A stretch of 5,582 bases of DNA from contig CALLPU010000092.1 in the NCBI GenBank assembly GCA_938016235.1, positions 1 through 5,582 of the forward strand, written 5' to 3'. Source of the DNA: an uncultured Granulosicoccus sp. GTDB taxonomy: Bacteria > Pseudomonadota > Gammaproteobacteria > Granulosicoccales > Granulosicoccaceae. The position numbers and the translations under genes were made by a program. Every line of letters begins with the position of its first letter. The first letter of the stretch is position 1. This document shows positions 1 through 5,582 of the stretch, piece by piece. The notes beneath the pieces were generated by a model that was not told the DNA's origin, did not search any database, and worked only from the letters and a program-made list of their open reading frames with translations.

Positions 1-1248
1 CGGATCGTAACTTGTCCAGGCTGAAGCATATTCGGGCCTGAACAGCGGACTTTCGGGCAACACGGTATCAGCACTTTCCCGAGCCAGGCCGTAGTACAAC
101 ACCTGGTTTATTTCATATCGGTTAATAGCCAACGACATGGCCCGACGAACACGAACGTCTCGAAACAGCGGCCGCCATACCGCATCCTTGCAATTGAGGT
201 TGGGAAACAATGCAACACTAGAACCACGTGATCGTCGCCACAACGAGACCTTCAGCGGAAATCGCGCTTCAGCCTCCTTGATCAGCGTGTAATCGGGAAG
301 CCCGATACCGGCGGTCTGCAGATCGCTCTCCCCTGTTGCCGTTTTGGCCGCAATGATCTCGGATGAACTGATATTCAGCTCTATCCAGTCAACGTACGGC
401 AACTGCTTGCCATTTTCATCCACTCGATGAAAGTAGGGATTACGCTCGAATATGAACTGCTGCGCAGGTGGCTCAGTCCGGGGCCGCCACGCCTCCAGCG
501 TGGGAAGTTCAGGGTTTTCCGGCCGGTTCTGGCGGGACATCTTGCGATGCAGACCGACCCAGTCATCAACACGGTATTTTTCGATATCGGCGGCCAGTTT
601 TTCGGCTGTTTGAAAATCTGCGTGGTACTGCTTCATGTACTCACTGGGCAGCAGCAGGGTTTGCGGTAGCGGCGCAGCCAGGCGGCTGAGAAACTGCGGA
701 TTGGGTAAATCCCAGCTGTATCGCACCGTCAATGGATCCAGCACTTCAAACGTTGCCAGCTTGCCGTCGACCTTCAAACTGACCGGCGGTCCTCCGCGCA
801 GTATCTCTGTATTCAGTACGACGTTGTCCCAGAAGTAGCGGAAATCTTCAGCACTGAGCGGTTGCCCGTCAGACCATCGGTGCCCCTCACGCAGTCGGAA
901 AGTAAATATGCGCCCTTCGTCTATCGTGTACGACTCCAGTATGTCCGGAATCAGTTCCAGCTGCTGGTTATAGCCAACCAGACGCGAGTAGCTGTTGATG
1001 GGTACATAGCGAATATCTTTCTGACGGCCGATCAGAATACGCAGCTTGCCACCGTGGTATCCCGCTGTACGCCCCATACCCGCCAGATCAATCACACGCG
1101 GGTTAACCGGAAGACGTTCTGCCAGAGGTGGCAGATCGCCTGCCGTGACACTGGCTTCGAAGAACGCTGAATCCAGGGAGTCGGCGCGCACCTGGATCGG
1201 CAGCGCAGCCGCTGCCATCATTTGCAATAACGTGCGCCGGGTAATCAC
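1..1248 (-). CDS. ABC importer substrate-binding protein, family 5 (peptide/nickel type), C-terminus off window
   Basis: This is the periplasmic solute-binding subunit of a peptide-type ABC importer (SBP_bac_5 family); it would capture an oligopeptide or similar solute and deliver it to the inner-membrane permeases. The frame is open for 416 codons from GTG at 1248 to the left edge; full members are usually about 500-650 residues, so the C-terminal part is missing. The N-terminus MITRRTLLQMM followed by an Ala-rich stretch and VRA at 20-22 reads as a Tat-like (twin-arginine R4-R5) signal peptide. Family hallmarks are FTFRLREGHRWSDGQPLSAE at about 115-134, the ERNPYF segment near 268-273, KQLPYVD near 281-287 and VRRAMSLAINR near 367-377. 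The start is supported by a Shine-Dalgarno sequence and a GTGA overlap with the upstream ATPase gene, implying coupled translation. The family is confident; the substrate cannot be read from the sequence. The region near the start resembles binding proteins of Yej-like systems, but this is only an impression. Confidence 0.93.
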   Translation of the reverse strand, partial: MITRRTLLQMMAAAALPIQVRADSLDSAFFEASVTAGDLPPLAERLPVNPRVIDLAGMGRTAGYHGGKLRILIGRQKDIRYVPINSYSRLVGYNQQLELIPDILESYTIDEGRIFTFRLREGHRWSDGQPLSAEDFRYFWDNVVLNTEILRGGPPVSLKVDGKLATFEVLDPLTVRYSWDLPNPQFLSRLAAPLPQTLLLPSEYMKQYHADFQTAEKLAADIEKYRVDDWVGLHRKMSRQNRPENPELPTLEAWRPRTEPPAQQFIFERNPYFHRVDENGKQLPYVDWIELNISSSEIIAAKTATGESDLQTAGIGLPDYTLIKEAEARFPLKVSLWRRSRGSSVALFPNLNCKDAVWRPLFRDVRVRRAMSLAINRYEINQVLYYGLARESADTVLPESPLFRPEYASAWTSYDP

Positions 1249-3161
1249 GCTCTCAACTCTCCAATATCTGCATTGCTGTTGGCCAGCACGAAATGATCAT
1301 CCCCCAGATCCAGCGGCGCAAGCGCTCCGGATGAATCGTCTGCGCGAAACACATCCGCCCACGATTGTGATGACGTGGCACTTGTCTCGCCAACCGCACC
1401 CAGGTCAAGCCGCTTGTCCAGATCCGGGAATGGCACAGCGTTCATTAAAGACTGCGTATAGGGGTGAACCGGATTCTGCATGATCACTTCTCTGGGCGCC
1501 ATTTCCACAATCTTGCCCGCCCACATGACAGCAACACGATCGGCCATGTAGTCCACAACGGCCAGATTGTGTGAGATGAACAGGTAGGTCAGACCCAGAT
1601 CACGCTGCAGATCTTTCAACAGATTGAGAATCTGAGCCTGCACCGAGACATCCAGTGCAGATACCGGCTCATCGCAGATAATCAAACCCGGTGTTATCGC
1701 AAGCGAGCGGGCTATTCCGATACGCTGACGCTGCCCACCTGAAAAACTGTGCGGGTAACGTTGTAGCGCGTTGGTTCCCAGGCCTACCGCCTCCAACAGC
1801 GAGGTGATCGCTGTATTGCGTTGCTGCGCGGTTCCACGTTGATGGATGTCGAACGGCTCTCGCAATATGTTGCCTACCGTCATTCTGGGTGAGAGCGACG
1901 AAATCGGATCCTGAAACACCATTTGAATTTTTGTTCGCAGTTCATGCAATTGCTCACCCGTGGCACTGAGCACATCAACCGGGCCCGACCCATCATCGAA
2001 CACAACGCTGCCTGTATCTGGAGTCACAGCATGCATCAGTATCTTGCTGAGCGTGGTTTTACCGCAACCGCTCTCGCCTACCAGCCCAAGGCACTCACCA
2101 CGTCGGATGTTAAAACTGACTCCATCCACAACCGGTACGGGCTTGTTGCTGTCACGAATCTGCCAGTCCTGCTTGCGGGTAATGTAGGTTTTGCTGAGGT
2201 TCTCCACACGCAGCAGGATATCGGGCTCCTCAACCGACGCCTTCTCGGGTGCCAGCAGTTTTTCCTGCAGGTTTTCCACATTCGTATCGATATCCCGGAG
2301 AGGCGTCAGGCGGGTGTTACTGTCCATGCCGAAATTGGGAATCGCCGCCATCAGCCCTTTCAGGTACGGGTGCTTGGGTGATCGAAAAATAGCATCGACA
2401 GGCCCCGCTTCCATAATGCGCCCCCGGTAGATGACAGACACTTCATCCGCCATGTTTGCCACAACACCCAGATCATGGGTAATCAACAGCACGGCCATTT
2501 TCAGGCGGGATTGCAGTTCCTGAAGCAACTTGAGTATCTGCGCCTGAATGGTGACATCCAGGGCCGTGGTGGGTTCGTCCGCGATCAGCAGAGCCGGCTC
2601 ACAGACCAGTGCCATGGCAATCATGGAGCGTTGACGCATACCACCTGACAACTCAAACGAATACATGTCAAAGATCTTTGCGGGATTATCAAACCCCACC
2701 AGTCCAAGCATGTCCTCAACCCGTTCTCGTCGCTCTTTCGGGCTTGATACCGTATGCTCGCGCAGCACTTCACTGATCTGGTTGCCAATCGTGTGCAGCG
2801 GGGAAAAAGAGGTCATCGGCTCTTGAAATATCATGCCGATTCGACGACCTCGTATCGATCGAATAACACGACCATCGTGCGGCAACTGCACCATGTCGCA
2901 CTCGTTTTCGGTGGCCTGGGCATCGTTGAACAGGACCCGCCCACGGACATCCGCTATCTCGGGCTCCAGCCCCATGATCACCTGGCTGATAACCGACTTA
3001 CCCGAACCGGATTCTCCTACCAGCGCAGTAACCTTGCCCGGAAGCACTCGGAGGCTTGCCCCCTTGACGGCTTCAATACGCCCGCCACCGGGCAGTGGAA
3101 AGGTAACGTGTAGATCTTCGATCCGCAGCAGATCGTATCCGGGGCTTAACTGTTGCGGCAT
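1245..3161 (-). CDS. Dipeptide/oligopeptide-type ABC transporter ATP-binding protein with two fused ATPase domains
   Basis: This cytoplasmic ATPase subunit powers a peptide-type importer; it is a DppD-DppF-like fusion, as in YejF or GsiA. From ATG 3161 it has 638 residues. Domain 1: Walker A GESGSGKS 49-56, Q-loop Q113, signature LSGGM 171-175, Walker B LLIADEP 191-197, H-loop H229 and an oligo-HPY tail HPYLKGLMAAIP from 264. Domain 2: Walker A GESGCGKT 362-369, signature FSGGQ 473-477, Walker B LIICDEP 493-499, H-loop H531 and HPYTQSLMNAVP from 566. All catalytic motifs are intact in both halves. An acidic tail of about 60 residues after the second HPY motif looks low in conservation. Start: the frame opens further to GTG 3197, adding 12 residues (MYPVWNRTLELT). 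I prefer ATG 3161 because it places the usual short lead before LLRIEDLHVTF; neither start has a good ribosome binding site. It is the first gene of the visible operon and overlaps the binding-protein gene by GTGA. Confidence 0.95.
   Translation of the reverse strand: MPQQLSPGYDLLRIEDLHVTFPLPGGGRIEAVKGASLRVLPGKVTALVGESGSGKSVISQVIMGLEPEIADVRGRVLFNDAQATENECDMVQLPHDGRVIRSIRGRRIGMIFQEPMTSFSPLHTIGNQISEVLREHTVSSPKERRERVEDMLGLVGFDNPAKIFDMYSFELSGGMRQRSMIAMALVCEPALLIADEPTTALDVTIQAQILKLLQELQSRLKMAVLLITHDLGVVANMADEVSVIYRGRIMEAGPVDAIFRSPKHPYLKGLMAAIPNFGMDSNTRLTPLRDIDTNVENLQEKLLAPEKASVEEPDILLRVENLSKTYITRKQDWQIRDSNKPVPVVDGVSFNIRRGECLGLVGESGCGKTTLSKILMHAVTPDTGSVVFDDGSGPVDVLSATGEQLHELRTKIQMVFQDPISSLSPRMTVGNILREPFDIHQRGTAQQRNTAITSLLEAVGLGTNALQRYPHSFSGGQRQRIGIARSLAITPGLIICDEPVSALDVSVQAQILNLLKDLQRDLGLTYLFISHNLAVVDYMADRVAVMWAGKIVEMAPREVIMQNPVHPYTQSLMNAVPFPDLDKRLDLGAVGETSATSSQSWADVFRADDSSGALAPLDLGDDHFVLANSNADIGELRA
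1257..1262 (-). promoter_or_regulatory. Ribosome binding site of the substrate-binding protein gene
   Basis: GGAGAG on the minus strand lies 8 bases before the GTG start at 1248. It sits inside the last codons of the ATPase gene, whose TGA overlaps the GTG. This site decides the GTG start for the binding protein and supports translational coupling of the two genes. Confidence 0.75.
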
Positions 3162-3209
3162 AGTGAGTTCAAGAGTTCGGTTCCACACAGGATACACATT
3201 TGTGCCACG

Positions 3210-3237
3210 ATAACATCTGCCTGCACGGCCTGGTGAA
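3210..3237 (-). promoter_or_regulatory. Possible weak sigma70-type promoter for the ABC importer operon
   Basis: On the minus strand TTCACC (3237-3232) and TGTTAT (3215-3210) are separated by 16 bases. Each matches the -35 and -10 consensus at four of six positions. They sit about 50-75 bases before ATG 3161 in the only non-coding space upstream of the operon. The -35-like box falls inside the repeat copy at 3228-3250. Matches this weak occur by chance, so this is a candidate only. Confidence 0.2.
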
Positions 3238-3250
3238 GTGGAACAGACAA
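3228..3250 (+). repeat. 23-base repeat, copy 1 (upstream of the sugar transferase gene)
   Basis: This sequence matches 4318-4340 at 21 of 23 positions; the differences are 3238 (G, against C at 4328) and 3247 (A, against T at 4337). Its core GTGGAACAG lies in the intergenic space between the divergent ABC ATPase and sugar transferase genes, ending 23 bases before the transferase ATG. Unlike the downstream copies I see no clear inverted partner next to it. It could be a protein-binding site, a remnant of a mobile element or hairpin, or one end of an inserted cassette. Confidence 0.7.
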
Positions 3251-3273
3251 GGTGAGTAAATCAGCGTAACAAC

Positions 3274-4242
3274 ATGCCAGCGAAACAGAGACTGAAGCAG
3301 GAACTCGACCGAGCAGCCGCATTGGCCAGGGAGGGAGCCTTCGAGCAGGCGCGCGCCGTGTTGAACACGATCAGGCGAGATCCTGAGTGTGGAGCGCTGG
3401 GGCATCGCACGTCGCTGAACCTGCCAAGGCAACTCCAATCCGCCTTCCTGAAACTGTCAAAAGCAGAAAAGGATGCTGTTGCACGCGTTGGTTATCAATA
3501 CCATCTCGTTCCGCCGCCGGATACGCTGGCGCGTCATGCATCGTTCTCCAGCAACGAACGCCGGTCCATGACTGCCGCTAATCGGCTAACCGTGCCCCGC
3601 ACACTGCACCAGATCTGGATCGGCAACGCACCGCAACCCGCAGGCACTGCAGCCTGGCAGCGTCATGCCGATGAACACGAGTACCACTATCGCTTATGGC
3701 GCGAAAGCGATCTGGCTGAACTTGGTATCACCGACAACCCCGTTTATCAGATGATGCTTCAGAAAGGTGACTACCCCGGTGCCGTGGATGTTGCCCGTTA
3801 TGTGGTCCTTCAGAAACTGGGGGGTATCTATCTGGATTGCGATTGGTACCCGGCTCGCCAGGATGTGAGCTTTCACGATGTAATGCCTCTGATGGGCTTA
3901 TCGGTGATGGCAGAGCCAATACCCCGTAATACCGGCAAGGGGGCATTGCTTCTAGCCAACTCCCTGCTGGCAACACCCGCCAACCACCCGGTATTCAACC
4001 GGCTGATCGACGTACTCGATGAGGTAACACAAACACTACCTGACGCTCCAGCCTGGTGGGTCACCGGCCCTCTTGTATTCACGCTGGTAGCGCGAGGTGG
4101 GCCCATTACACTGGCTGACGCCGGGCTGGTTGCAGGCTCGTTACCGCAGGACACGGCCCAGACAGATGTCGATGCCTGGTGTCATGACAACCAGACCAAC
4201 GATGGCGGGTTGTTACTGGCGTGGAAGTCCTGGATCTGGTGA
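3274..4242 (+). CDS. DXD-containing sugar transferase, Gly_transf_sug/GT32-type, with N-terminal TPR-like extension
   Basis: This is a predicted GT-A-fold glycosyltransferase of 322 residues using a nucleotide-sugar donor, related to capsular polysaccharide and OCH1-like enzymes. The core starts at VPRTLHQIWIG (107-117). It continues through LWRESDL near 141-147 and GDYPGAVDVARY (165-176), followed by GGIYLDCD (183-190), whose D188-C189-D190 is the metal-binding DXD motif. WVTGPLVF (252-259) and the C-terminal AWKSW (316-320) fit the end of such enzymes. There is no signal peptide or obvious membrane segment, so it is probably cytoplasmic. Residues 1-100 precede the catalytic core; about 5-36 look like one TPR-type helix pair (LAREGAFEQARAVLNTIRRD). 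ATG 3274 is the only start after the in-frame stop at 3253 that keeps this region. Its ribosome binding site is poor: AAGGTGAG lies 17 bases upstream. ATG 3568 (residue 99) is the alternative. The gene stands alone on the plus strand; acceptor and sugar are unknown. Confidence 0.88.
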   Translation: MPAKQRLKQELDRAAALAREGAFEQARAVLNTIRRDPECGALGHRTSLNLPRQLQSAFLKLSKAEKDAVARVGYQYHLVPPPDTLARHASFSSNERRSMTAANRLTVPRTLHQIWIGNAPQPAGTAAWQRHADEHEYHYRLWRESDLAELGITDNPVYQMMLQKGDYPGAVDVARYVVLQKLGGIYLDCDWYPARQDVSFHDVMPLMGLSVMAEPIPRNTGKGALLLANSLLATPANHPVFNRLIDVLDEVTQTLPDAPAWWVTGPLVFTLVARGGPITLADAGLVAGSLPQDTAQTDVDAWCHDNQTNDGGLLLAWKSWIW

Positions 4243-4317
4243 GCGCTCAGCTCTGCTGAACGACAACGCATGGCGGTTGAGCGAACATGAAGGTATCCGC
4301 GCCTGTAAACCGTTCAT
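4243..4317. other. Convergent intergenic space before the hairpin
   Basis: These 75 bases follow the sugar transferase stop. Apart from the short palindrome GAGCGCTC just after the stop codon I see no gene, promoter or T-rich terminator here. A small plus-strand reading frame crossing it has no family resemblance and overlaps real genes. Confidence 0.5.
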
Positions 4318-4340
4318 GCCTGGTGAACTGGAACAGTCAA
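4318..4340 (+). repeat. 23-base repeat, copy 2 (left arm of the hairpin)
   Basis: This is the near copy of 3228-3250 (21 of 23 identical), in the same orientation and 1090 bases away. It begins 75 bases after the stop codon of the sugar transferase gene and forms the left arm of the hairpin that ends at 4376. Confidence 0.75.
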
Positions 4341-4376
4341 ATGCGCATTTTGACTGTTCCAGTTCACTAGCCAGGC
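4318..4376. repeat. Long near-perfect inverted repeat (hairpin) between convergent genes, with possible terminator role
   Basis: Positions 4324-4341 (TGAACTGGAACAGTCAAA) pair perfectly over 18 bases with 4349-4366 around a 7-base loop TGCGCAT. The stem extends with GCCTGG (4318-4323) against CCAGGC (4371-4376), interrupted by four unpaired bases CTAG (4367-4370) on the right arm. That gives 24 paired bases in all. The right arm is thus an inverted third copy of the 23-base repeat with a CTAG insertion. The unpaired CTAG contains the TAG stop of the minus-strand deacetylase gene, followed directly by an in-frame TGA. Its place between convergent genes suits a bidirectional transcription stop, but no T-run follows the stem on either strand, so it is not a standard intrinsic terminator. 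A mobile palindromic element or a protein site are alternatives. Confidence 0.85.
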
Positions 4377-5116
4377 CGAATTGACTCAATCAGCTCATGA
4401 CCAGACAACCACGTCACATCCTGCCGCGTTGCCGTCGCTCTGAACAGGTTCTCCATGAATTGCCAGGCAGGTTCATCGTGCACAAGATGATGTGTCAGCA
4501 CTCCGACCGGGTCTGTGTTCTGGCGTAACTGAGCAATCAATTCATGTACCAGCGTTGCCGCGTCTCGACCACCCCGGTTGCCTTTCCAGTCGATGATATC
4601 CACATGCGTATTCAGCAGGCTGATGGCTGAGGGTGATTCATTACCGAAAGTGGACAGAGCCTGAAAACCCACGGCCGATAGCTCTGCCACTACCGCTGGG
4701 CTGATACGGTTCCAGGGCGGGACCAACAGCGGGACAAATCGCCCTGCGTGTAATTCACGGAGTGTTGAGAACCCCTTGCGCAGCTCGCCCAGAACAACAT
4801 CCACCGATCTATGCGCGCCCAGCTCCTGCTTCTTTTCATTTTCCGGAGCGTGGTTTTGATGGGCCCAACCGTGAACCGCAACCGCCACCTGCTCAGCGCT
4901 GGCCAATCGCTCAGCGAGTAGTGTATCGGTATGCGCCGGTATCACGGCCAGTGTCAGTGGTATTGCGTAACGACTCGTCACCTTTAGTAATCGGTCGAGC
5001 GCATTGCCCGGTGCAATTGCATCGTCATCGCGCAACCAGAGCCGCACAGCACCTGCATCCCGAGTGCGTGCATCCAATGCTGAATTCAATGCTTCAAGCG
5101 TGTCGTCCGTCATCAT
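4367..5116 (-). CDS. NodB-like polysaccharide deacetylase family protein, no signal peptide
   Basis: This is a predicted metal-dependent carbohydrate esterase-fold protein (249 residues) that would remove N- or O-acetyl groups from a sugar or glycan. The visible motifs are RLWLRDDD with D30-D31-D32 (metal and catalytic Asp), HGWAH with H82 and H86 (the metal-binding His pair), VPPWNR 132-137 (the Arg/Pro-rich motif 3), DIIDWK 173-178 and a late THHLVHD 208-214. The Asp-His-His metal triad thus appears complete, although the DDD motif differs from the usual TFDD of NodB proteins. No signal peptide or membrane helix is seen, so the product is probably cytoplasmic and may act on a precursor before export. 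The ATG at 5116 overlaps the TGA of the upstream glycosyltransferase gene (ATGA), indicating one operon and coupled translation; ATG 5113 is the next codon. It ends in tandem stops TAG TGA inside the hairpin at 4318-4376. The family is fairly sure; the substrate is unknown. Confidence 0.85.
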   Translation of the reverse strand: MMTDDTLEALNSALDARTRDAGAVRLWLRDDDAIAPGNALDRLLKVTSRYAIPLTLAVIPAHTDTLLAERLASAEQVAVAVHGWAHQNHAPENEKKQELGAHRSVDVVLGELRKGFSTLRELHAGRFVPLLVPPWNRISPAVVAELSAVGFQALSTFGNESPSAISLLNTHVDIIDWKGNRGGRDAATLVHELIAQLRQNTDPVGVLTHHLVHDEPAWQFMENLFRATATRQDVTWLSGHELIESIRPG

Positions 5117-5582
5117 GTCGATAAGCCTGCATGTTGTTGCAGAAGGGATCTGAGTGTACTGCTCGCACTGTCAAACGAGTGTGCCGTACGAACTCGCTGC
5201 ATCGCCTGATGGGCCATGGCGTAGCGTTTTGTTTCGTTAACCAGTAAGTGCTGAACGGCAGCGGCATAAGCCGTGTCATCGCCCGGCATTGTGAGAAGGC
5301 CACTGCTGCCGTGCTGCACCACCTCCGGCACGCCCGCCGTGTGAAAGGCGACAACCGGCAGCCCGCAGGCTTGTGCTTCCAGATAAGCCAGACCATACGC
5401 CTCACCGCAGCCAGGCCAGACGTACAGATGACTCTGGGCAAGCACGTCGGCTATTGCGCTCTGCGATAACTCGCCATGCCAGGTGATACGACTTTCAGGA
5501 AATCTGGAAAACAGTTGTTGTACGTTCTCCCGCTCTGGCCCGTCGCCGATGATGGACAAGCGCCAGGCCTCATTTTGAACCT
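5113..5582 (-). CDS. GT4-type glycosyltransferase, N-terminal part off window
   Basis: This is the C-terminal donor-binding half of a GT-B-fold glycosyltransferase (Glycos_transf_1, GT4 family), which transfers a sugar from a nucleotide-activated donor to a growing glycan or small acceptor. About 156 residues are present. The frame is open to the right edge and reads WRLSIIGDGPER near its start, the typical start of the donor-binding domain, so no start codon in the window is real. The motif GEAYGLAYLEAQACGLPVVA contains the characteristic E-x7-E pair, followed by GVPEVV and SGLL as usual. Full members are about 350-420 residues, so over half lies outside. The stop overlaps the ATG of the deacetylase gene by four bases (ATGA). 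The pair probably acts on the same glycan, which is inference from position. Confidence 0.92.
   Translation of the reverse strand, partial: VQNEAWRLSIIGDGPERENVQQLFSRFPESRITWHGELSQSAIADVLAQSHLYVWPGCGEAYGLAYLEAQACGLPVVAFHTAGVPEVVQHGSSGLLTMPGDDTAYAAAVQHLLVNETKRYAMAHQAMQRVRTAHSFDSASSTLRSLLQQHAGLST

Noticed and set aside
862..1483. Overlapping plus-strand open frames of 102 and 145 codons
   Set aside because: They lie opposite the binding-protein gene and the ATPase C-terminus, lack recognisable motifs, and conflict with a well-supported minus-strand frame.
1923..2381. Plus-strand open frame of 152 codons inside the ATPase gene
   Set aside because: It lies opposite two clear ATPase domains with intact motifs and its product resembles no family; it is an antisense shadow.
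3162..3197. GTG start at 3197 for the ABC ATPase, adding 12 residues
   Set aside because: The added residues MYPVWNRTLELT do not resemble the family and no ribosome binding site precedes the GTG. ATG 3161 gives a normal-length N-terminus. The case is not closed, since ATG 3161 also lacks a good site.
4200..4242. Frameshift or truncation at the C-terminus of the sugar transferase
   Set aside because: The protein ends GGLLLAWKSWIW, matching the usual position of the SW-containing end of such enzymes, and no continuation of similarity is seen in other frames.
4318..4376. Standard Rho-independent terminator
   Set aside because: The stem is strong but no T-run follows it on either strand and it is longer than usual, so it is reported as an inverted repeat with only a possible terminator role.
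3228..4376. CRISPR array or phage attachment sites
   Set aside because: There are only three copies, two of them arms of one hairpin, with no regular spacers, no cas genes, no integrase and no tRNA gene nearby.
4097..4384. Plus-strand open frame of 95 codons covering the transferase end, the intergenic space and the hairpin
   Set aside because: It overlaps the conserved C-terminal part of the sugar transferase in another frame and reads through the hairpin; no motif or ribosome binding site supports it.

Overview
The window looks like chromosomal DNA of a Gram-negative proteobacterium, probably a gammaproteobacterium, of moderate GC content. This is inferred from gene families and compact, overlapping gene arrangements; no taxonomic marker is present. 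It holds five protein-coding genes, two of them cut by the window edges. No tRNA, rRNA, transposase, integrase or CRISPR array is visible.

Left block (1-3161, minus strand): a peptide/nickel-type (Dpp/Opp/Yej-like) ABC importer operon. A double-length ATPase carrying two complete nucleotide-binding domains is read first. It overlaps by four bases (GTGA) with a family 5 periplasmic substrate-binding protein, which begins with a Tat-like signal peptide and runs off the left edge. The permease genes are not in the window and are expected further left.

Middle (3162-4366): a short divergent intergenic region, then a single plus-strand gene for a DXD-containing sugar transferase of the Gly_transf_sug/GT32 type with an unusual N-terminal helical, TPR-like extension. 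A 124-base convergent intergenic region follows, with a long near-perfect hairpin at its right end.

Right block (4367-5582, minus strand): a GT4-type glycosyltransferase, of which only the C-terminal part is present, overlaps by four bases (ATGA) with a NodB-like polysaccharide deacetylase lacking a signal peptide. With the GT32-type gene this suggests a glycan or exopolysaccharide synthesis locus beside an unrelated importer.

The most unusual signal is non-coding. A 23-base sequence just upstream of the GT32-type gene (3228-3250) recurs with two mismatches just downstream of it (4318-4340), and a third, inverted copy follows immediately, forming the hairpin. The sugar transferase gene is therefore bracketed by copies of one element. 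I see no clear evidence of a wholly new multi-gene system.
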